A stretch of DNA of 8,381 bases from Dehalococcoidales bacterium (GTDB taxonomy: Bacteria; Chloroflexota; Dehalococcoidia; Dehalococcoidales; RBG-16-60-22): the NCBI GenBank assembly GCA_030603605.1, contig JAUVXN010000051.1, forward strand, positions 1-8,381, written 5' to 3'. Shown one piece after another: positions 5,727 to 8,381 of the stretch. A program made the position numbers and the translations under genes. The notes beneath the pieces were generated by a model that was given only the letters and a program-made list of their open reading frames with translations, had not been told where the DNA came from and did no database searches. Within the stretch, counting starts at the first letter, position 1. Every line of letters begins with the position of its first letter.

Positions 5727-6401
5727 TCATCCCATTTTCCTGACCTTTGATAAGTCATAGACGATAAATAATTTGTCGCACTGAGGGCAGATTACTTGAG
5801 TTGTCTCATTGGGCACAGTTTGTTCATGACCGCACCATTTGCACTTCACCGTTTTCACCAGTGGGAGTGGCTTTGTGCCTGCAGCTTCCAGGTAGCCAGT
5901 CACCGCTATTTGACCTTCAAGATCGCCTTCCCCCAGGTTTGTCACCTTAAAATCTACTGCAAGGGCTAAAGCTCCGGTCGGGTCTAGTACCGCGGTGGTA
6001 ATAGCTTGGATCCTGTTTTCGTAATATGTATTCCCCCCAGGGTAGACCCCTGCATTTGCACTTACAAATCCGCCCAGGTATGTCCACATTATGGCATCCT
6101 CTGTCAATCCCATGCCGAAGTCTATAATTGTTGCCGTATAGCCCAAGGGAACAGTAAACGGCATGGATAGTCCTGTCTCTGAATCAATAAGAGAAGCCGA
6201 GGCTCCTTTTGCTAAAGGGGCTTTAATCCAATCATACGGCGTCACAAGATATTCGGTAGTAAAAACAATAGTAAATATTTTAAGCGTTTGCAGATACTCT
6301 AGACTGAGTCCTCTTCTCTCACGGCCAGCCGAAACCTCCCTTGAGTAATCAGGCTTGCCTACGCCCTGCTGCTCAACGGTAAAAGTCTTGTCTACTCTCA
6401 T
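5727..6401 (-). CDS. Phage virion-type beta-rich protein with C-terminal zinc ribbon (224 aa)
   Basis: Residues about 40-175 form a beta-rich body ('FTIVFTTEYLVTPYDWIKAP', 'MPFTVPLGYTATIIDFGMGL', 'DFKVTNLGEGDLEGQIAVTG'). A short linker leads to a zinc ribbon at 185-212, with cysteines at 187/190 (C-K-W-C) and 205/208 (C-P-Q-C) that should bind one zinc ion. The C-terminus is basic (KVRK). The start overlaps the upstream stop by 4 bp (ATGA), and GGAGGG lies nine bases before it. The body resembles phage structural proteins in composition and context. A ribbon fused to a virion-type beta domain is unusual and may serve in subunit contact or stabilisation. No named family is recognised. Confidence 0.66.
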   Translation of the reverse strand: MRVDKTFTVEQQGVGKPDYSREVSAGRERRGLSLEYLQTLKIFTIVFTTEYLVTPYDWIKAPLAKGASASLIDSETGLSMPFTVPLGYTATIIDFGMGLTEDAIMWTYLGGFVSANAGVYPGGNTYYENRIQAITTAVLDPTGALALAVDFKVTNLGEGDLEGQIAVTGYLEAAGTKPLPLVKTVKCKWCGHEQTVPNETTQVICPQCDKLFIVYDLSKVRKMG

Positions 6402-6949
6402 GGTACCGTGCCCTCCAGAGTTACAGTTACCGTTATCGCATGGCTATTTGCACCATCGGTATTTTCCATCTCAACCCATATATTCTCGTGGAAATTTACC
6501 CACTCTGAAAAAGGATAGGTTGGCGTAGCATCATTAAGAGCTAAGAAACCTTCACGGGGGCAGAACTGCTTGTCACCGTGGCCTACTTTGACTTTCACTA
6601 GGGCGTTGCAGCCATCTGGCCAATGGATAGTTACCCCTTTAATATAACCGCTAAGTGGGGCGTCCTCACTAAGCCTCACACCCTGTAATGCTGCCATGTT
6701 ATATGAAAACGGTATCTGTTGCATCTCTTGAGGCATGATAGCTACCCCCTCCGGTAGTTCCAGCTTACTAAGCGTGTATCCCAGCTTGCTGACTTCCTCT
6801 GTAAGCTCAGCAACCCTCGGGCTTAAAGTGTTTTCAAGCTCCTGTACTTTGGGACCAAGGTAATCAAGGCGCGCGGCCAGCCCAGCCAGTGGTCCAATAG
6901 CACGCTCAGGCACCGGGATTTTCTTGACGATTTCTTCGTAGTCATCCAT
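6398..6949 (-). CDS. Phage protein with N-terminal coiled coil and C-terminal beta domain (183 aa)
   Basis: The N-terminal third is acidic and helical. Residues about 27-64 show heptad-like hydrophobic spacing ('LDYLGPKVQELENTLSPRVA', 'LTEEVSKLGYTLSKLEL'), consistent with a coiled coil that would oligomerise the protein. From about 78 to 180 it is beta-rich, with 'GYIKGVTIHWPDGCNALVKV', a charged loop 'GHGDKQFCPREG', 'WVNFHENIWVEMENTD' and 'HAITVTVTLEGTVP'. GGGAGG lies six bases upstream of ATG. Its stop overlaps the next start (ATGA), implying coupling and probably joint assembly with that product. The architecture fits a fibre, spike or decoration subunit. I do not recognise a specific family. 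Confidence 0.66.
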   Translation of the reverse strand: MDDYEEIVKKIPVPERAIGPLAGLAARLDYLGPKVQELENTLSPRVAELTEEVSKLGYTLSKLELPEGVAIMPQEMQQIPFSYNMAALQGVRLSEDAPLSGYIKGVTIHWPDGCNALVKVKVGHGDKQFCPREGFLALNDATPTYPFSEWVNFHENIWVEMENTDGANSHAITVTVTLEGTVP

Positions 6950-6972
6950 TTAGAGCCTCCCAAGTGCCGCTT

Positions 6973-7509
6973 TTACTTAACTGATGGCCACCCTGAAACC
7001 AGCAGCTCAAATGCGCCCTTCTCAGTTACAGGTGTTAGCTTAAACTTCCAGCCGGTAAACAGAACCCTAGATGCAGCCAGGGCAATGGTAGAATACAGGT
7101 CAAACCTCGGGGTTTGTTTTGACTCCCAGTAGAAGAGCTCACTGAGGGCAAAGAGATACTGCTTGTACCAGTCCTGTCCTGCTTCAGTGGGAAATTGGGG
7201 GAGGTAGAAGTTTGTCTTGTTGGTCCGCCACTTCTGAGTTGGCGCCGGGTTCTTGAGCCTGACCTTCACATCATCAAGGACCATCATCCTGAGCTGGGCA
7301 AGCTCAAAGGTGGTGAGCTCTAGGTTGGTGTCCTCCTGGTCAGCCTTCCAGGTGGCAGCGGTTAGGGCTCCGAAGTCCTTGATGTATTCAGGCAGGGCAT
7401 CCACTGCGAGGCAGCGGTAGTTTGCCCCCCCGTCAGGGAAGTCGGGCCCGAACAAAGTAACGGTGTGAGACCGCTGGAGAATGGGCTTGAATTCCAGATC
7501 GTATATCAT
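6973..7509 (-). CDS. Hypothetical phage late protein (178 aa)
   Basis: The protein is mixed alpha/beta with many aromatic residues, including 'SHTVTLFGPDFPDGGANYRC', 'ELAQLRMMVLDDVKVRLKNP', 'AGQDWYKQYLFALSELFYWE' and 'FTGWKFKLTPVTEKGAFELL'. There is no signal peptide, membrane helix or recognisable catalytic motif. The ATG is well supported by AGGAGG five bases upstream. The gene begins after a 121-bp gap, the longest in the window, that carries a purine-rich leader, a 32-bp repeat and a hairpin. Its position between structural genes suggests a virion or tail-assembly role, but I cannot assign a function. Confidence 0.65.
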   Translation of the reverse strand: MIYDLEFKPILQRSHTVTLFGPDFPDGGANYRCLAVDALPEYIKDFGALTAATWKADQEDTNLELTTFELAQLRMMVLDDVKVRLKNPAPTQKWRTNKTNFYLPQFPTEAGQDWYKQYLFALSELFYWESKQTPRFDLYSTIALAASRVLFTGWKFKLTPVTEKGAFELLVSGWPSVK

Positions 7510-7525
7510 ATTTGCCTCCTCGACG

Positions 7526-7542
7526 ACTCGCTTGAGACGAGT
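7526..7542 (-). promoter_or_regulatory. Leader hairpin before the 178-aa gene
   Basis: The inverted repeat ACTCG (7526-7530) and CGAGT (7538-7542) encloses a 7-nt loop reading TCTCAAG on the transcript. It directly follows the downstream repeat copy and ends five bases before the AGGAGG of the 178-aa gene. The equivalent site at 7939-7952 keeps the pairing and the CTCAA loop with different stem bases, which supports a functional RNA structure. Confidence 0.55.
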
Positions 7543-7574
7543 TTATTCAGGCTGATTTAAGGCTCAGCCAGCCT
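7543..7574 (-). repeat. 32-bp direct repeat, copy downstream of zinc-ribbon gene
   Basis: This copy matches 7953-7984 in 31 of 32 positions (7551 is G here, A at 7961). It contains a small inverted repeat, AGGCT/AGCCT around GGCTG on the transcript, and a longer-range GGCTGA/TCAGCC pair. It precedes a hairpin and the Shine-Dalgarno of the 178-aa gene. The two copies bracket the zinc-ribbon gene and could recombine to delete it. Confidence 0.85.
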
Positions 7575-7595
7575 TTTTCCTCTTTCTCTCCTCTC
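7572..7595 (-). other. 24-nt purine-rich leader tract
   Basis: On the transcript this stretch consists only of A and G, with several GAGG/GGAG elements but no start codon in reach. It lies just 5' of the repeat in the gap before the 178-aa gene. It could act as an unstructured ribosome-loading site or simply be low-complexity spacer. Nothing else is seen in the rest of this gap (7596-7630). Confidence 0.45.
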
Positions 7596-7630
7596 GCCAA
7601 GGTGTAAGCTATACTTCGATATTCAGCTGT

Positions 7631-7921
7631 CTAGGGTTCAGGCTCGGGCTCTGGCGTAGCCGCATCAGGCTCGGACTCCGGTATCTCAGGTTTCACCTCC
7701 GGCGGTTCGCTAGATTCGTCCTCCGGTTTTGGCTCACTTGGCTCGGCGGGCGGCTCGGTAGGCGTCTTGGTAGTTTCGGCCTTTTTGGTAGTCACAGGTA
7801 CAGGCGATAGGCATTTGGGGCAATAAAAGATCAGCCCCTCATCCTGCTTGTATGCGATTTCGGTCTTTTTGCCGCTGAGGGCTTCCCCGCAATTAGGACA
7901 ATCTTCTTTGAAGTAGTTCAT
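7631..7921 (-). CDS. Zinc-ribbon protein with Pro/Glu-rich tail (96 aa)
   Basis: Residues 8-37 form a zinc ribbon with C8-P-N-C11-G and C34-P-K-C37. Residues about 45-96 are a low-complexity Pro/Glu/Thr tail ending in repeated 'PEPEPEP', expected to be disordered. I place the start at the ATG at 7921, eight bases after GAGG. An in-frame GTG at 7927 is only two bases from that GAGG and is less likely. The gene is bracketed by two 32-bp direct repeats with hairpins, which makes it look like a small inserted gene (moron-like) within the structural operon. Ribbons of this kind mediate protein or nucleic acid contacts, but the sequence gives no specific function. The tail could be a flexible linker exposed on a particle, or merely a disordered end. 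Confidence 0.72.
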   Translation of the reverse strand: MNYFKEDCPNCGEALSGKKTEIAYKQDEGLIFYCPKCLSPVPVTTKKAETTKTPTEPPAEPSEPKPEDESSEPPEVKPEIPESEPDAATPEPEPEP

Positions 7922-7938
7922 ATTCACATCCTCAACAT

Positions 7939-7952
7939 GCGCTTTGAGGCGC
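7939..7952 (-). promoter_or_regulatory. Leader hairpin before the zinc-ribbon gene
   Basis: The inverted repeat GCGC (7939-7942) and GCGC (7949-7952) encloses a loop reading CTCAAA on the transcript. It sits at the same place relative to repeat and Shine-Dalgarno as the hairpin at 7526-7542, but with a different stem sequence. The stem is short. Its support comes mainly from the parallel with the other copy. Confidence 0.45.
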
Positions 7953-7984
7953 TTATTCAGACTGATTTAAGGCTCAGCCAGCCT
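7953..7984 (-). repeat. 32-bp direct repeat, copy upstream of zinc-ribbon gene
   Basis: This copy has one mismatch to 7543-7574. Its upstream end overlaps the TAG stop of the 5'-truncated gene by two bases, so it forms almost the whole gap before the zinc-ribbon gene together with the hairpin and Shine-Dalgarno. Similarity to the other copy continues weakly towards the downstream start codon, as if an entire 5' leader was duplicated. Confidence 0.85.
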
Positions 7985-8381
7985 ATAAATCTGTTGCGTG
8001 AACTCTATAGGCTACCTTGGCGTGAATCGGGCTATCACCAACACTAACATCACCTGATGTTACTTCCAGAGTCATCGTGCTATCGGCCACTGGGCTACCT
8101 GCGTAACCGTGTATCAATTTTGTTTGGTCTGAAGACTGGTCGAGAAAACCTGTCGCCAATAGACTTGTCGTGCTAACGAGGCCGCCTCCCACTCTCACCC
8201 TTAGCTCGCTAGCGCTTCCTATGGTATACGGCGTGGTGTTAAAATCATAGGCAAGGAAAAGCGAGACGAGCTCCAGGATATAGCCTGCGCCAGGCGATGC
8301 CAGCAACACCTTTTTTACGCTATTGAGGGTAAGGACCTCGGCCGCTAAGATTTCTACCTCAGCATACTGAACTAGAGTTGG
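7983..8381 (-). CDS. Phage structural-type beta-rich protein, 5' end cut by window (132 aa seen)
   Basis: The frame stays open to the right edge, 24 codons upstream of the first possible internal start (a GTG at 8309). The true start therefore lies outside the window, and the GTG is probably just an internal Val. The visible sequence starts '...AEVEILAAEVLTLNSVKKVL' and continues with 'LASPGAGYILELVSLFLAYD', 'NTTPYTIGSASELRVRVGGG' and 'IHAKVAYRVHATDL'. This alternating beta pattern, opening with '(V)LTLN...(V)LLASPGAGY' and closing with 'KVAYRV', resembles a small beta-sandwich protein often encoded in phage structural gene clusters; I know no formal name for it. No membrane or catalytic features are visible. 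It probably lacks only a short N-terminal piece. Virion role is inferred from context. Confidence 0.7.
   Translation of the reverse strand, partial: PTLVQYAEVEILAAEVLTLNSVKKVLLASPGAGYILELVSLFLAYDFNTTPYTIGSASELRVRVGGGLVSTTSLLATGFLDQSSDQTKLIHGYAGSPVADSTMTLEVTSGDVSVGDSPIHAKVAYRVHATDL

Noticed and set aside
7596..7630. Possible sigma-70 promoter (TATAGC-like box) in the largest gap
   Set aside because: I could find no matching -35 element at proper spacing. The flanking genes look like members of one operon.
7543..7984. CRISPR array or phage attachment sites
   Set aside because: There are only two repeat copies separated by a coding gene. No integrase or tRNA is nearby, and no regular spacers are present.

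Overview
This window looks like part of the late (virion and lysis) region of a tailed bacteriophage or prophage. Fifteen genes are tightly packed and all lie on the minus strand, so transcription runs from 8381 towards 1. Most genes overlap or are separated by a few bases and start with ATG behind a good Shine-Dalgarno sequence, which points to a bacterial host and one polycistronic message. There is no tRNA, rRNA, CRISPR array, IS element or integrase. The host cannot be fixed from sequence. The domain styles recall phages and proviruses seen in contigs of uncultured anaerobic bacteria such as Chloroflexota, but that is a weak inference from memory.

Right part (8381 to 4550): a 5'-truncated beta-rich phage protein, a small zinc-ribbon protein with a Pro/Glu tail, and a 178-aa unknown come first. 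They are followed by a protein with an N-terminal coiled coil, a beta-rich protein with a C-terminal zinc ribbon, and two further beta-rich proteins. The zinc-ribbon gene is bracketed by two 32-bp direct repeats. Each repeat is followed by a short hairpin whose stem sequence differs between copies while pairing is kept.

Middle (4548 to 1325): four tail-fibre or adsorption-type genes. Three adjacent ones share modules. The 71-aa and 449-aa proteins share a C-terminal block, and the 449-aa and 173-aa proteins share an N-terminal block. The 449-aa protein is the clearest tail fibre: internal His/Asp-rich and 'DTLANL' repeats, a DUF2793-like segment and a 'DDDDHAQYL' motif. The 371-aa protein that follows has a large C-terminal beta region.

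Left part (1271 to 1): two successive two-helix membrane proteins that look like holins, a 76-aa charged protein, and a gene that runs off the left edge. The last encodes a caspase-fold (clan CD) cysteine-protease-like protein with a His-Gly motif and an Ala-Cys motif. A caspase-like protein translationally coupled to holin-like genes in a phage late operon is the most notable thing here.

Genes cover almost the whole window. The longest gap is 7510-7630 (121 bp), which holds a purine-rich leader, one repeat copy and a hairpin. I see no convincing sigma-70 promoter or classical rho-independent terminator.
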